The notes under the pieces are model-generated. The model saw only the letters and a program-made list of their open reading frames with translations. It was not told the origin of the DNA and searched no databases. The position numbers were made by a program, and so were the translations under genes. A stretch of DNA of 64,000 bases from Rhabdaerophilum calidifontis (GTDB lineage: Bacteria > Pseudomonadota > Alphaproteobacteria > Rhizobiales > Beijerinckiaceae). Below, in pieces: positions 1-9,428 of the stretch (position 1 is its first letter; the number at the start of each line of letters is the position of its first letter). The DNA lies in assembly GCF_008641065.1 (NCBI RefSeq), contig NZ_VTRS01000004.1, positions 62,001 to 126,000 of the forward strand. The letters run 5' to 3'.

Positions 1-712
1 CAACCGTGAGCTGCGGAATGAGCGTCTTGTCCTTGTCGAGCACGCCGGGCACGTCGGTCAGAAGGAGGAGCCGCTTGGCGCGCATTGCGCCGGCGATGGC
101 GCCGGCGAAGGTATCGGCGTTGACATTGTAGGTCTGCCCATCCTCGCCGATGGCGACCGGCGCGAGGACCGGGATCAGCTCCGCCCTCAGCACCGCGTCG
201 AGCACCGTGCGATCGACCTTGTGCGGATCGCCGACGAAGCCGAGATCGAGTTCGCGTTCGATGTTGGAATCGGGGTCGCGCACGGTGCGCAGCATCTTGC
301 GTGCGGTGACCATGCCGCCATCCTTGCCGCAGAGCCCGATCGCCCGGCCGCCCTCGGCCGAGATCCAGCCGACGATCTGCTTGTTGATCGCGCCGGCGAG
401 CACCATCTCGACGATTTCAACCGTCGCGGCATCGGTGACGCGCATGCCGCCCTGGAACTCGCTCTTGATGCCGAGCTTGTCGAGCATCCGCCCGATCTGC
501 GGGCCGCCGCCATGCACGACGATCGGCTTCACGCCCTGCAATTCGAGCAGCACCACGTCCTCGGCGAAATCCTCGGCCGCGGCGCGATCGCCCATCGCGT
601 GGCCGCCATATTTGATGACGACCACTTCCTGATCATAGCGCTGCATGAAGGGCAGCGCCTCGGCGATCACTTCTGCACGGATATGGACATCGGGGAGCTT
701 CTTGTCGGACAT
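1..712 (-). CDS. argB: Acetylglutamate kinase, partial (C-terminus beyond window start)
   Basis: Phosphorylates N-acetyl-L-glutamate with ATP, the second step of arginine biosynthesis, in the cytoplasm. Read from an ATG at 712, the protein begins [16 protein letters not shown]. It carries the amino-acid-kinase glycine motif ([12 protein letters not shown], about residues 30-41), the substrate-loop motif [10 protein letters not shown] and the late segment [20 protein letters not shown], which is characteristic of ArgB. About 237 codons are visible, so roughly the last 60 residues of a normal ArgB (about 300 aa) lie outside the window. It follows the DUF423 gene on the same strand after an 81-bp gap, so it may be read with it or from its own start. 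The family assignment is secure. Confidence 0.96.
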   Translation of the reverse strand, partial: MSDKKLPDVHIRAEVIAEALPFMQRYDQEVVVIKYGGHAMGDRAAAEDFAEDVVLLELQGVKPIVVHGGGPQIGRMLDKLGIKSEFQGGMRVTDAATVEIVEMVLAGAINKQIVGWISAEGGRAIGLCGKDGGMVTARKMLRTVRDPDSNIERELDLGFVGDPHKVDRTVLDAVLRAELIPVLAPVAIGEDGQTYNVNADTFAGAIAGAMRAKRLLLLTDVPGVLDKDKTLIPQLTV

Positions 713-793
713 GGCGGGATTCCTGCGGCGGGCGAGGTTTTCTAGCGGAGATCGCCCCGGATTCTCAATCGCCGGCGCGAGAATATTTGCCGC

Positions 794-1150
794 TCAGCCG
801 CGATGCCGGATCGCCGAGACGATGATCCCGGCCCAGCCGAGCATCATCGTGCCGCCGCCGAGCGGCGCGGCGCCGGTGAACAGGCCATGGCCCAGCGTCG
901 CGCGCAGCGCGAGATCGCCGCAGAACAGCGCAAGGCCCATGGCAAGCAGCGTCGTCACCGTCACCGATTGCGACAAGCAGCGCCCCTCCCGCCCCTGCAA
1001 GGCGGCCAGCGCGAGAAAGACGGGCGCGTGGAAGAGCAGGAAATTCGCGGCGGTCGCGAGTTGAGGCCCGGCCGGGCCATGCGAGGCATAGGCGGAGGCG
1101 GCAACGCCGAGGAGACCTGAAACGCCGCCGAGAAGGATGATCGGGTTCAT
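794..1150 (-). CDS. DUF423 family small inner-membrane protein
   Basis: A 118-residue hydrophobic protein with four likely membrane helices: about residues 3-22, 35-55, 64-84 and 92-112. The N-terminal pattern GGVSGLLGVAASAYASHG and the HAPVFLALA segment match the DUF423 (YgdD-like) family, whose function is not established. The ATG at 1150 overlaps the stop of engB (ATGA), which favours it over a TTG 12 bp upstream and implies translational coupling. The coupling to engB and the position before argB are probably only operon packing. There is no basis here for a specific biochemical role. Confidence 0.85.
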   Translation of the reverse strand: MNPIILLGGVSGLLGVAASAYASHGPAGPQLATAANFLLFHAPVFLALAALQGREGRCLSQSVTVTTLLAMGLALFCGDLALRATLGHGLFTGAAPLGGGTMMLGWAGIIVSAIRHRG

Positions 1151-1815
1151 GCGAGGCTCCAAGCCGGCAAATGGCCGCGATCATGCAGCAGGCGCGCGAT
1201 CGCGGCCCGGAGTTCCGCGATGCCCTCGCCCTTGCGGCTCGACGTGAGCAGGATATCGGGATGAGCGGCGGCCCGCTTCCGGAGCGCCGCCGCGACCTCG
1301 GCCCGTCGCCGTTCTGCCTCGGCGGGCGAAAGCTCGTCCGCCTTGGTCAGCACCAGCTGGAACGAGACCGCCGCCTGCGAGAGCGTGTCGAGGATCGGCT
1401 CATCGGTCTTCTTGATGCCGTGCCGGGCATCGATCAGCAGAAAGACGCGCCCGAGTTCGACGCGGCCGCGCAGATAATCGTGGATCAGCCCGGTCCAGGC
1501 CGAGACCTTCTCCTTGCCGACCGCCGCATAGCCGTAGCCCGGCATGTCGACGATCGAGAGCACGCCGGCAACATCGAAGAAGTTCAGCTCCTGCGTCCGC
1601 CCCGGCGTGTGCGAGGTGCGGGCCAGGGCGTTGCGCCCGGTGAGCGCGTTGATGAGCGACGATTTCCCGACATTCGAGCGGCCCGCGAAGGCGACTTCCA
1701 GCCCGCGCGGCGGCGGCAGGTTGTCCTTGCGCGCCGCCGCCCAGTAGAATTCCGCCTCGCGCGCGAAAAGGCGCCGCCCGGCTTCGGTGAAATCGATTGT
1801 GGCGGCTTCGCTCAT
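1147..1815 (-). CDS. engB: Ribosome biogenesis GTPase EngB (YihA/YsxC)
   Basis: Cytoplasmic TrmE-Era-EngA-like GTPase needed for large ribosomal subunit assembly. The 222-residue protein shows all G motifs: G1 [10 protein letters not shown]2 region [11 protein letters not shown]3 DMPGYGY, G4 TKAD and a G5-like TSSRKGEG. The start at 1815 (MSEAATIDF) overlaps the stop of the upstream acetyltransferase gene as ATGA. Earlier in-frame starts would add a low-complexity, non-homologous tail and run deep into that gene, so I rejected them. Length and motif spacing are normal. Its place downstream of rpmH-rnpA-yidC is a common alphaproteobacterial arrangement that groups translation and membrane-insertion genes. 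Confidence 0.96.
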   Translation of the reverse strand: MSEAATIDFTEAGRRLFAREAEFYWAAARKDNLPPPRGLEVAFAGRSNVGKSSLINALTGRNALARTSHTPGRTQELNFFDVAGVLSIVDMPGYGYAAVGKEKVSAWTGLIHDYLRGRVELGRVFLLIDARHGIKKTDEPILDTLSQAAVSFQLVLTKADELSPAEAERRRAEVAAALRKRAAAHPDILLTSSRKGEGIAELRAAIARLLHDRGHLPAWSLA

Positions 1816-2444
1816 TCCGCGTTCTCCAGCGCGTCGATATCCGCCGCCCGCAGCAGCGCGGCATGGCGCATGATCTTCTCCACCGGCCAATCCCACCAGC
1901 GGATCGCGAGAAGCCGCGCGATCTCACCCGCCGAGAAGCGCAGACGCGTCACCCGCGCCGGATTGCCGACGACGATCGCATAGGGCGGAACAGCGCGGGA
2001 GACGACCGCATGCGCGCCGATGATGGCGCCGTCGCCGATCGTCACGCCGGGCAGGATCACCGCTTCGCGCCCGATCCAGACATCGTTGCCGATGACGGTA
2101 TCCCCGCGCGGCGGATCTCCGTCGAGATCAGGGGCCTCGCCGGGCACGAATCCCATGGCGGCGAAGGGAAAGGTCGAGATCCCGCGCATCGGATGGTTGG
2201 CGCCGTTCATGAGGAACTGCGCCCCTTGCGCAATGGCGCAGAACTTGCCGATGATCAGCCGGTCCCCGACAAAGTCGAAATGATAGCGCACGCAGCGCGC
2301 GACGAAATGTTCCGGCCCGCGGCTGTCGTCGTAATAGCTGAAATCCCCGATCTCGATGCGTGGATCATCCACGATCGCCCTGAGATAGGCCGTGCCGCGC
2401 CAGCCGGGAATCGGCTGGCGGGAGAGGGGGTCGGGCAGCGGCAT
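1812..2444 (-). CDS. Hexapeptide-repeat acetyltransferase of the Vat/CatB (xenobiotic acetyltransferase) type
   Basis: Predicted acetyl-CoA-dependent O-acetyltransferase with a left-handed beta-helix fold, acting as a trimer in the cytoplasm. Visible signatures of the 210-residue protein are [13 protein letters not shown] near residue 35, the conserved [15 protein letters not shown] block with the catalytic-type His (about residue 84), and hexapeptide runs such as [20 protein letters not shown]. The C-terminus has the family's WWDWP segment. Members include streptogramin and chloramphenicol acetyltransferases, but many chromosomal relatives modify unknown or sugar substrates. It sits between yidC (7-bp gap) and engB (ATGA overlap), inside an otherwise conserved housekeeping cluster. 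A resistance role is not supported by context. Confidence 0.88.
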   Translation of the reverse strand: MPLPDPLSRQPIPGWRGTAYLRAIVDDPRIEIGDFSYYDDSRGPEHFVARCVRYHFDFVGDRLIIGKFCAIAQGAQFLMNGANHPMRGISTFPFAAMGFVPGEAPDLDGDPPRGDTVIGNDVWIGREAVILPGVTIGDGAIIGAHAVVSRAVPPYAIVVGNPARVTRLRFSAGEIARLLAIRWWDWPVEKIMRHAALLRAADIDALENAE

Positions 2445-2451
2445 CGGGCGA

Positions 2452-4293
2452 TCAGGCCCTCCTGAACATGGCCCGGATATTGTCCCAGAGTTCGACCTTG
2501 GTGCCCATGCGCTTCATGATCGCGTATTGCTGGAGCACCGAAAGCGTGTTGTTCCAGGCCCAATAGATCACGAGGCCGGCCGGGAAGGTCGCCAGCATGA
2601 AGGTGAAGACGAGCGGCATCCAGCCGAACACCGCCTTCTGCACCGCATCGGTCGGCTCCGGGTTCATCTTCATCTGCACCCACATCGTGATGCCCATGAT
2701 GATCGGCCAGACGCCGAGATGCAGGAACGGCCCGAGGACGGGAACCTGCGTCGGATCGAAGGGCAGGAGACCGAACAGGTTGAAGATCGTCGTCGGATCA
2801 GGCGCGGCGAGATCGCGGATCCAGCCGAAGAACGGCGCGTGACGCATCTCGATCGTGACGAACAGAACCTTGTAGAGCGCGAAGAATACCGGGATCTGGA
2901 TCAGGACCGGCAGGCAGCCGGCAAGCGGGTTGATCTTCTCCCGCTTGTAAAGCTCCATCATCGCCTGCTGCTGCTTCATCTTGTCGTCCGCATAGCGGTC
3001 CCGGATGGCGAGCATCTCCGGCTGCACGGCCTTCATCTTGGCCATGCTGGCATAGGACTTGTTGGCGAGCGGAAAGAAGGCGAGCTTGATCAGCACCGTT
3101 ACGATCAGGATCACGATGCCGAAATTGCCGACGAGCTTGTAGACCCAGTCGATGAGGTAGAACATCGGCTTGGTGATGAAATAGAACCAGCCCCAATCGA
3201 TCATCAGGTCGAAATTCTTGACGCCGAGGCTCTCGCCATACCCGTTGATGGCGCTCACCTCCTTGGCGCCGGCGAAGAGCCGCATCACGGCCTCGGCCGC
3301 GGCGCCGGGGGCCACGCTCACCGGCTCGGCGATCGCGGCAGCCTCGTAGACGGGCCGGTCGCCCGTCGCGGCGAAAGCGGCCGAGAACGGCTTCTGCTGC
3401 GGCGGCAGCAAGGCGGCCGCCCAGTATTTCTCGGTGATGCCAAGCCAGCCGCCGTCGCTTTTCGGGAAGGTCTGCGATTTCGCCTTGCGGAGCGAATCGA
3501 AGCTCGGCTCCTGGAGCTTGTCGGCGACATAGCCGACCGGCCCCTCGTGCAGGATGAAGAACCCGAGCGTGGTCGGCGTGCCGTGGCGCGACACCCGGCC
3601 GTAATTCGAGAGCGCAACCGGCATGGCGCCGGCATTGCGCACCGAATCGGTGATCGTGAACAGGAACCGGTCATCGACCTCGATCCTGCGGGTGAACATC
3701 AGCCCCTGGCCGTTGTCCCAGCTCAGCGTCACCGGATTGCCGGGCCTGAGCACCTCGCCGCTTGCCTGCCACGGGGTGTCCGGGCCCGGCACGACCAAAT
3801 TCTGGCCGGCAGCCGGAACCCATCCGAAATCCGCAAAATAGGCATTGGGCGCCCCGATCGGGGCGAAAAGCACGATATTGGGGCTCGATGCCTCCACCGT
3901 CTCGCGATAGCGGACCAGCGCGAGATCGTCGATGCGGCCGCCGATCAGCGAGATCGAGCCGGTGACCGAGGGCGTCTCGATGCGGATGCGCGGGCTGCGC
4001 TGGAGCGCGACCTCGCGGCTGACGAAGGTGCCGCCGGGCAGCGCCCCGCCGATGCCGGGCTGCTGCGCGGGAGCACCGGGAATTCCGGGCGCGGCAGGCG
4101 CAACAGCACCGGGCACAACCGGCGCGCCGGGAACGGCTGGCGCGGCAGGTTGGGCGGGATTCGCCGCCGTCTGCTGCGTGGCCTGGCGCTGCTGCTGGAG
4201 CTGCGGGACGCCGTAGAAATAGTTCCAGCCCACCATGACGGCCACGGAGAGGGCAATCGCCAGCAGCAGGTTCCTGTTGTCCTCGGACTTCAT
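2452..4293 (-). CDS. yidC: Membrane protein insertase YidC
   Basis: Inserts and folds inner-membrane proteins, alone or with SecYEG. The 613-residue protein starts [20 protein letters not shown], the expected N-terminal signal-anchor. A long Ala/Pro/Gly-rich linker follows (about residues 40-80), then the periplasmic P1 domain (about 85-345) and the C-terminal insertase core (about 350-595). The core contains [21 protein letters not shown] and the final helices around [15 protein letters not shown]. The start at 4293 was chosen because upstream codons only encode Arg/Pro-rich sequence without homology. It follows rnpA on the same strand after a 194-bp gap. The yidD gene often found in that gap is not visible. 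The collagen-like linker is longer than usual but probably only a spacer. Confidence 0.97.
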   Translation of the reverse strand: MKSEDNRNLLLAIALSVAVMVGWNYFYGVPQLQQQRQATQQTAANPAQPAAPAVPGAPVVPGAVAPAAPGIPGAPAQQPGIGGALPGGTFVSREVALQRSPRIRIETPSVTGSISLIGGRIDDLALVRYRETVEASSPNIVLFAPIGAPNAYFADFGWVPAAGQNLVVPGPDTPWQASGEVLRPGNPVTLSWDNGQGLMFTRRIEVDDRFLFTITDSVRNAGAMPVALSNYGRVSRHGTPTTLGFFILHEGPVGYVADKLQEPSFDSLRKAKSQTFPKSDGGWLGITEKYWAAALLPPQQKPFSAAFAATGDRPVYEAAAIAEPVSVAPGAAAEAVMRLFAGAKEVSAINGYGESLGVKNFDLMIDWGWFYFITKPMFYLIDWVYKLVGNFGIVILIVTVLIKLAFFPLANKSYASMAKMKAVQPEMLAIRDRYADDKMKQQQAMMELYKREKINPLAGCLPVLIQIPVFFALYKVLFVTIEMRHAPFFGWIRDLAAPDPTTIFNLFGLLPFDPTQVPVLGPFLHLGVWPIIMGITMWVQMKMNPEPTDAVQKAVFGWMPLVFTFMLATFPAGLVIYWAWNNTLSVLQQYAIMKRMGTKVELWDNIRAMFRRA

Positions 4294-4487
4294 GCCAAGC
4301 CTTTTCCAGTGGGAGGGGTGATGTCGCCGGACCGGCCCGCCACGCGCGGCAGGCGGCGCGCGCGCCCCGCGCATGCCCGTCTCGGCCGGAGCGGAACGGC
4401 GCGCGCCGAGCGGCCGTCGACCGGTCTTCCCTCGAAAACGGTCCGGCGCCTTCTATGCCGAGTTGGGGCGGCTTGCCAAGCTTTGCG

Positions 4488-4931
4488 TCAGCCTCGCGGC
4501 GATTTTCCGGGTTTTCCGGGGCGCAGCTGCGCGAGCGCCGCCGCCGCGCGGACCATATCCTCGACGAGGGCCGCGAAGGGACGGTCGATCGCCGGCCGCC
4601 GCGCGATCAGCACCAGTTGCATTGCCCCACCGCACAGGCGGGGCGCGGCGGCACGTACCGCCGCGCGCAGACGCCGACGGATGCGGTTGCGCTCCACCGC
4701 GTGGCCGATCTTCTTCGTAACCGTGAAGCCGAAGCGCAGCGGCGCGCCGTCCGGCGGCGGTTCCGGGCTGAGCAGCAGGGTGAAACCCGGCGTCGAGACG
4801 CGGCGGCCAGCCTGCGCCGCCCGGAAGGCGGCGCGCTTCTTGATGGTCTCGAGACGAAAAACGGGCAGGGAAGCTTCTGCCCTGCCCGCGCCTTCTCCGG
4901 TTGTGCCGCTGTCCGTGATGGCCCCCGTCAT
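4488..4931 (-). CDS. rnpA: Ribonuclease P protein component
   Basis: Basic protein subunit of RNase P, which assists the catalytic RNA in 5' maturation of tRNA. The diagnostic RNR region reads FTVTKKIGHAVERNRIRRRL (about residues 69-88), with an N-terminal LETIKKRAAFRAA helix and a later MQLVLIARRPA strand. At 147 residues it is longer than the usual 115-125 because of about 23 poorly conserved residues before the core. No better start codon with homology was found downstream. It lies 40 bp after rpmH on the same strand, the classical rpmH-rnpA pair, presumably driven by the promoter upstream of rpmH. Confidence 0.95.
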   Translation of the reverse strand: MTGAITDSGTTGEGAGRAEASLPVFRLETIKKRAAFRAAQAGRRVSTPGFTLLLSPEPPPDGAPLRFGFTVTKKIGHAVERNRIRRRLRAAVRAAAPRLCGGAMQLVLIARRPAIDRPFAALVEDMVRAAAALAQLRPGKPGKSPRG

Positions 4932-4971
4932 GGCCCGGCCCCGCCCGGCATGCCCGGCCGCAGCCGACGGC

Positions 4972-5106
4972 TCAGGCCGAGAGCTTCTTGCGCCCGCGGT
5001 TGCGCCGGGCCGCGATCACCTTCCGGCCACCCTTGGTGGCCATGCGGGCGCGAAAGCCATGGCGGCGCTTGCGGACGAGCTTGCTCGGCTGATAGGTGCG
5101 CTTCAT
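4972..5106 (-). CDS. rpmH: 50S ribosomal protein L34
   Basis: A 44-residue, very basic large-subunit ribosomal protein beginning [18 protein letters not shown] and ending NRGRKKLSA. This is a textbook L34 in length and sequence, including the [10 protein letters not shown] block. It is the first gene of the minus-strand cluster rpmH-rnpA-yidC-acetyltransferase-engB-DUF423-argB. The ATG at 5106 is the only plausible start. A candidate promoter lies about 100-130 bp upstream. Confidence 0.98.
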   Translation of the reverse strand: MKRTYQPSKLVRKRRHGFRARMATKGGRKVIAARRNRGRKKLSA

Positions 5107-5204
5107 CGGACTGCTCTTTCACGAGTGCCGGCGGCGGAACAAAAGAAATGCGCCCGAAGGCGCCCTTCATCCCGGCCGCACCGGCTCTTCAAAACCAGAC
5201 GGCG

Positions 5205-5233
5205 CTTGAACATCAGCCGGGGACAAATGTCAA
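5205..5233 (-). promoter_or_regulatory. Candidate sigma-70 type promoter for rpmH-rnpA
   Basis: On the minus strand a perfect -35 hexamer TTGACA (5233 to 5228) is followed, after 17 bp, by a weak -10 TTCAAG (5210 to 5205). The region just ahead is comparatively AT-rich (GGACAAATGT). It would give an rpmH leader of roughly 90 nt. The -35 match is strong and the -10 match only 3 of 6, so this is a proposal from position and sequence only. Confidence 0.4.
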
Positions 5234-5309
5234 TGCCGAAACGCGGAGACGCGGCGGAGATTGCCAAAGGTCCGCCATCGGCTAAGGTCCGCCGCCAGAC
5301 GGGGGTTGC

Positions 5310-6572
5310 ATGACGCGCTTGCTTCAGGCCGAAACCGAAATCCGTCCCGATCTCTGCGTGATCGGGCTCGACGCGGCCGGTTTCGAACTCGCCTTCGCCG
5401 CGCAGGCGCTCGGCGTGCCGGTGGCGCTGGCGACGGCGTGTGCCACCCCCTTCGCTCCGCCGCCCGGGCAGCCGGATCCGCTGCGCCGGCTCGCCGCGCT
5501 CGGCGCGCGAATCATCGAGGGCGCGGTCCGCTTCGCAGGGCCGGACCGGCTCGAAACACCGGACGGCTTGGTGCGGGCGCGGCGCTTCGTCATCGCCACC
5601 GGAGCGGAACCGGCCCTGCCGCCGGTGCCGGGACTCGAGGCGGTGCCCGCGCATGATCCGGCCGCGGCGGCCGGAACCCAGCTCGCGGTGTTCGGCGCCG
5701 GGGCGCATGGGGTCGCGACCGCGCAGGCGGCCCGGCGGGCGGGTGCGCGCGTGACGCTGCTCGCCACGGCCGGCTTCCTTCCCGGCTGGGATCCCGACGG
5801 CGCCGCCCTGGTGCGGACCCTGCTTGAACGCGAGGGCGTGGCGATCCGCGAGGGCGGCAGCCTGGAGGGCGCAAGCCTGGTCACCGGTGAGGACGGCGCG
5901 CGCCGCCTCGTCTTCCCGGACGGTGCCGGGCCGGTCACGCTGAGCCATGCCGCCTTCGATTGCGGCCTGGTTCCCCGCCTCGCCGCGCTCGCCCCCGACA
6001 GGGCGGGGATCGCGATGCGCGATGGCGCGCCGCTGCTCGATTCCCGGCTGCGGACCCGCAACCGCCGGATCCATGTCGCGGGCGCCGCGACCGGCCGTGC
6101 CGAGGCCGCCGAGCAGGCGCGGGCGGAAGCGGCGGCCCTGCTCGCATCGCTGGTGTTCCGCCGTCCGGGGCGTATCGATCCCGCCGCCCTGCCGCGCCGT
6201 GTCGCGACGCGGCCGGCACTGGTCGAATTCGGCGCCGGCGAAGCGGGGCTCGCGCCGGGCGCACGCGCCGGCCTGCGCTTCCTGCGCGTGCCGGTCGCAA
6301 CCGCTTCGGGGCCGGGCTTCATCAAGGCGATCGCCACGCCGAAGGGCGCGATCCGCGGCGCAGCCATCCTCGCCGACGAGGCGGAGGCGCTCGCGGCGCC
6401 GCTCCTTCTCGCGGCACGGTCCGGCACGCCCCTGCCGGCCCTGGCCGAACTCGCCCTGCCCGCGCCCGGCGCCGCCGCGGCCTTGCAGGCGCTCGGCGCG
6501 CTGTTCATGCGGGAGCGATTGCAGCGCCCCGGCATGGCGCGCCTCATCCGGCTGCTGCGGTGGCTCGGATGA
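5310..6572 (+). CDS. Degenerate FAD/NAD(P)-dependent oxidoreductase (pyridine nucleotide-disulphide reductase fold, redox cysteines missing)
   Basis: A 420-residue protein of the dihydrolipoamide dehydrogenase/mercuric reductase fold. Visible elements are an N-terminal dinucleotide-binding strand with an altered glycine motif (CVIGLDAAGFELAFAAQ), the ATG motif FVIATGAEPALPPVPG (about residues 94-109), a good NAD(P) motif AVFGAGAHGVATA (about 131-143), and the FAD-contacting IHVAGAATG near 254. The C-terminal interface domain is recognisable but eroded. The active-site CxxxxC disulphide of the family is absent, and the canonical first GxGxxG is only partly kept. It therefore probably does not do disulphide chemistry. 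The stop overlaps the start of the next gene, a histidine kinase (ATGA), suggesting a shared function such as redox or nucleotide sensing; that is inference. Confidence 0.75.
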   Translation: MTRLLQAETEIRPDLCVIGLDAAGFELAFAAQALGVPVALATACATPFAPPPGQPDPLRRLAALGARIIEGAVRFAGPDRLETPDGLVRARRFVIATGAEPALPPVPGLEAVPAHDPAAAAGTQLAVFGAGAHGVATAQAARRAGARVTLLATAGFLPGWDPDGAALVRTLLEREGVAIREGGSLEGASLVTGEDGARRLVFPDGAGPVTLSHAAFDCGLVPRLAALAPDRAGIAMRDGAPLLDSRLRTRNRRIHVAGAATGRAEAAEQARAEAAALLASLVFRRPGRIDPAALPRRVATRPALVEFGAGEAGLAPGARAGLRFLRVPVATASGPGFIKAIATPKGAIRGAAILADEAEALAAPLLLAARSGTPLPALAELALPAPGAAAALQALGALFMRERLQRPGMARLIRLLRWLG

Positions 6573-7963
6573 CGGCGCAGCGGCTGGCGCCGGGGCTGTC
6601 GTCGAAGCTGCTCGCGCTCACGATCCTGTTCGTTCTGCTCGCGGCGGTGCTGATCTATGTTCCCTCGATCGCGAGCTATCGCAATGCCTGGCTGACGGAG
6701 CGGATCGCGCAGGCCCGGACCGCCGCGCTGATCCTCGAACGGACGCCGGCGGACACGCTGCCCCCGGCGCTCATGGAAGACATGCTCTCGGGCATGGGCA
6801 CGAGCATGATCGCGCTGCGATCCGGCAATGCGCGACGCCTCCTCGCCATCTCGGCCATGCCGCCGATGGTCGATTTCGAGATCGATCTCCGTCTGCGCGA
6901 CATGCCGCGCGCGATCGCCTCCACCTTCGACATCCTGTTCTTCGGCGCCGCGCGTGCCATCCGGGTGGTAGGGCCGGCGCCGGGGGGCGGTGAATTCGTC
7001 GAGATCGTCATTCCCGAACAGCCGCTGCGCAAGGCGCTGATCCGCTTCTCGCGCAACATCCTCGTCCTGGCACTGCTGCTGTCCGGAATGACGGCATTGC
7101 TGGTGTTCGCGGCGCTCGACGGGCTGATCGTCCGGCCGGTGAAGCGGCTCGCGCAGGCCGTCACCGCCTTCCGCGCCGACCCCGCGAATGCCCGGTCGCT
7201 GATCCGGCCAACGCCGCGCGGCGATGAGATCGGCACGCTCGAACGCGCGCTCTCGGAGATGCAGGCCGCGCTCCAGCAGGAATTGCGCCAACGCGAGCGG
7301 CTCGCCAATCTCGGGCTCGCGGTCGCGAAGATCAACCACGACCTGCGCAACATGCTGGCCACGGCGCAGCTTGTCGCCGACCGGATCGGCGCGGTGCGCG
7401 ACCCCAATGTGCAGCGCTTCGTGCCGCGCCTGCTCGACGCCCTCGACCGCGCGATCGCCTTCTGCCAGTCGACACTCGGCTACGGCCGGGCCGAGGAACA
7501 GCCGCCCGAGATCCGGCCGGTCGATCTCGCGGGGCTGGTCGAGGAGACCGCCGCGCTGCTCATGCTCGCGGCGGAAGGCCGGCCCGCCTTACGCGCCGCG
7601 ATTCCGCCAGGCGTCACGGTTGCGGCTGATCCCGGCCATCTCGGCCGGGTGCTGACCAATCTCCTGCGCAACGCCGTTACCGCGCTTCGGGACGGCGAGA
7701 CAGCGCGCGAGGCCGTGATCACGATCACGGCGCGCGTGGCGGGAGACCTTGTCGTCCTCGAGATCCGCGATACCGGCCCCGGCATTCCCGAGCGCATCCG
7801 CGGGCGGCTGTTCCAGGCCTTCTCCGGCACCGCCCAGGCCGGCGGAACCGGCCTCGGCCTCGCGATCGCGGCGGAACTCGTGCGCGGCATGGGCGGGGAC
7901 ATCGCGCTCGCCGAGACCGGACCCGCCGGCACCGCCTTCCATGTGACGCTGCCGCGCGGCTGA
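6569..7963 (+). CDS. HAMP-domain sensor histidine kinase (orphan)
   Basis: Inner-membrane sensor kinase, 464 residues. Helix 1 is at about 13-32 and a periplasmic segment follows to about residue 162. Helix 2 is at about 163-185 and a HAMP linker at about 186-240. The phosphoacceptor box KINHDLRNMLATA has His257. A HATPase domain shows N-box NLLRNAVTAL, G1 DTGPGIP and G2 GGTGLGLAIA. The HDLRN-type box is a variant common in alphaproteobacterial kinases. The start ATG at 6569 overlaps the stop of the upstream oxidoreductase, so the two are translationally coupled. No response regulator is encoded nearby, so the partner is unknown. It converges with the M23 peptidase gene 31 bp downstream. Confidence 0.9.
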   Translation: MTAQRLAPGLSSKLLALTILFVLLAAVLIYVPSIASYRNAWLTERIAQARTAALILERTPADTLPPALMEDMLSGMGTSMIALRSGNARRLLAISAMPPMVDFEIDLRLRDMPRAIASTFDILFFGAARAIRVVGPAPGGGEFVEIVIPEQPLRKALIRFSRNILVLALLLSGMTALLVFAALDGLIVRPVKRLAQAVTAFRADPANARSLIRPTPRGDEIGTLERALSEMQAALQQELRQRERLANLGLAVAKINHDLRNMLATAQLVADRIGAVRDPNVQRFVPRLLDALDRAIAFCQSTLGYGRAEEQPPEIRPVDLAGLVEETAALLMLAAEGRPALRAAIPPGVTVAADPGHLGRVLTNLLRNAVTALRDGETAREAVITITARVAGDLVVLEIRDTGPGIPERIRGRLFQAFSGTAQAGGTGLGLAIAAELVRGMGGDIALAETGPAGTAFHVTLPRG

Positions 7964-7994
7964 GGCGCCTGGTCCAAACAGGCACGGCGCCGCG

Positions 7995-9428
7995 CTAGCC
8001 GCGCCGGGCCGGGCGCTGCGGCGGCAGCGGCGCCGCCACCGCGACGCCGAGCTGCGCGCCGACCCGCATCAGCCGCATCGGATCATTCGGAACATTGTTG
8101 AGCCGGGTCTCATAATGAAGGTGCGGCCCGGTCGAACGGCCAGTCGAGCCGGCCTTGCCGACCATCTGCCCCGCCGCAATCGGCTGGCCGGGCGAGACAT
8201 GGATCTCCGAGAGATGCGCATAGCGCGTGACGAGGCCGTTGCCGTGGTCGATCTGCACGAGATTGCCGTAGCCGCCGGCCTCGCCGGCGCTCAGCACGAC
8301 GCCCGCCCCGGTGGAAAAGATCGGCGTGCCGGTGGCGGCGGCGAAATCCTGGCCGGCATGGAAGCGGGTCGTGCCGAGGAACGGATCGCTGCGGGCGCCG
8401 AACCGGCTCGAGATCCGGTTCTCCGCCGTCACGGGCTGGCGGATGGGCAGCCCGTTGACCACCGGCGCGAGACGGCGGATCTCGGTGGCGCTGCGGCGCA
8501 GGTTCGAGAGCGCGATGCCGAACGGGCTCGCATCCTCCGCCGCCGGCCTGGCGACCTTCGACACCGCGCGCAGCGCCTGGATCCGCTTGGGATCGACGAT
8601 GTCAGACAATTCGCGCCCCGCCGCCTCCGCCGCCTGGCGCAGCAACGCGAGGCGGAATTCTGCTGCCTCGCTCAGCGTCTTCATGCTCGTGATCTGGTTC
8701 GCTTCCAGCGTCTGGGCGCGGACGAGCAGCGACATCGCGATCTCGAGCGATTTCTCGGCCTCGAGGACCGGAACCCGCGCCGCGCGGCGCTCGCCGAGCG
8801 CATCGCTCCCGGCATCGCCGCGCCGTTCGGAGGCCGGGTCGCTGCGCAGTTCGGCATCCGGATCGAGTTCGAAATCCTCGGGATCGTCCGGCTCCATGCC
8901 GAGCGCCGAGCGGGTGCGTTCGAGCCCGGCGCCCTGGCGGCGCGGCGGCGCCGGCACCTTGGCCGCGACCCCCTGGAGCGCCGCGATCGGCGCGCCGCCG
9001 ATCTGCTCGGCGACCCGCACCAGCGCCGATTGCCGGGATTCGATCTGCCCCTGGCGGCGGACCAGTTCGATGAGCCGCGCCTCGATCCCCGTCTGCTGGT
9101 TGGCGATCTTCTCCAGCCGGTCGAGATCGCGCTGGGCGCGCTCGTATTCGGCCTGGCTCGCGGCGAGCAGGCGGCGGAATTCCGCACCCTGCTGCTCGTA
9201 ATAATCCTGCAGCTCGAACGCGCGGCCGATGGCCGAGGTCGCAAGGCGGTTGCCGGAGAGCAGGAGATAGGTCGCGCCGCCCGCCCAGATTCCGACCAGC
9301 ACCAGCACGAAGCCGAGCACCAGGGTGAGGCCGCCGGGCGCCACGCGACGCGGCGCGGCAGCCGCGGCGGCGCGCGCGGCCGGTTTCAGGATCGTCCTGC
9401 GGGTCTCTGCGGCTTTCCGAACTGGCAT
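7995..9428 (-). CDS. Membrane-anchored M23 (LytM) peptidoglycan endopeptidase
   Basis: Predicted zinc endopeptidase that cuts peptide cross-links in peptidoglycan, or an inactive divisome activator of the EnvC/NlpD type. The 477-residue protein has a short basic N-terminus and one membrane helix (about residues 35-57). A coiled-coil stretch rich in Arg, Glu and Gln follows (about 70-140), then a low-complexity linker. The C-terminal M23 domain (about 330-455) has the zinc ligands visible in FHAGQDFAA and GPHLHYE and the typical YGNLVQIDHGNGLVTRYAHL. Because both motifs are intact, I expect it to be catalytic. The start at 9428 (MPVRKAAET) is preferred over an upstream ATG that adds 15 unconserved residues. 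Its promoter must lie in the 254-bp space shared with the divergent caspase-like gene. Confidence 0.9.
   Translation of the reverse strand: MPVRKAAETRRTILKPAARAAAAAAPRRVAPGGLTLVLGFVLVLVGIWAGGATYLLLSGNRLATSAIGRAFELQDYYEQQGAEFRRLLAASQAEYERAQRDLDRLEKIANQQTGIEARLIELVRRQGQIESRQSALVRVAEQIGGAPIAALQGVAAKVPAPPRRQGAGLERTRSALGMEPDDPEDFELDPDAELRSDPASERRGDAGSDALGERRAARVPVLEAEKSLEIAMSLLVRAQTLEANQITSMKTLSEAAEFRLALLRQAAEAAGRELSDIVDPKRIQALRAVSKVARPAAEDASPFGIALSNLRRSATEIRRLAPVVNGLPIRQPVTAENRISSRFGARSDPFLGTTRFHAGQDFAAATGTPIFSTGAGVVLSAGEAGGYGNLVQIDHGNGLVTRYAHLSEIHVSPGQPIAAGQMVGKAGSTGRSTGPHLHYETRLNNVPNDPMRLMRVGAQLGVAVAAPLPPQRPARRG

Noticed and set aside
1812-2444. Antibiotic resistance gene
   Set aside because: Family membership alone does not show resistance, and the gene is coupled to housekeeping genes without mobile elements.
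4294-4487. yidD gene in the rnpA-yidC spacer
   Set aside because: The 194-bp spacer shows no frame with the Cys-rich YidD pattern, and the longer overlapping frames are Arg/Pro-rich shadows.
2392-5313. Long open frame on the plus strand, antisense to yidC and rnpA
   Set aside because: Codes for Arg/His-rich, non-homologous sequence; the frame is open only because of the high GC content. Real genes are on the minus strand.
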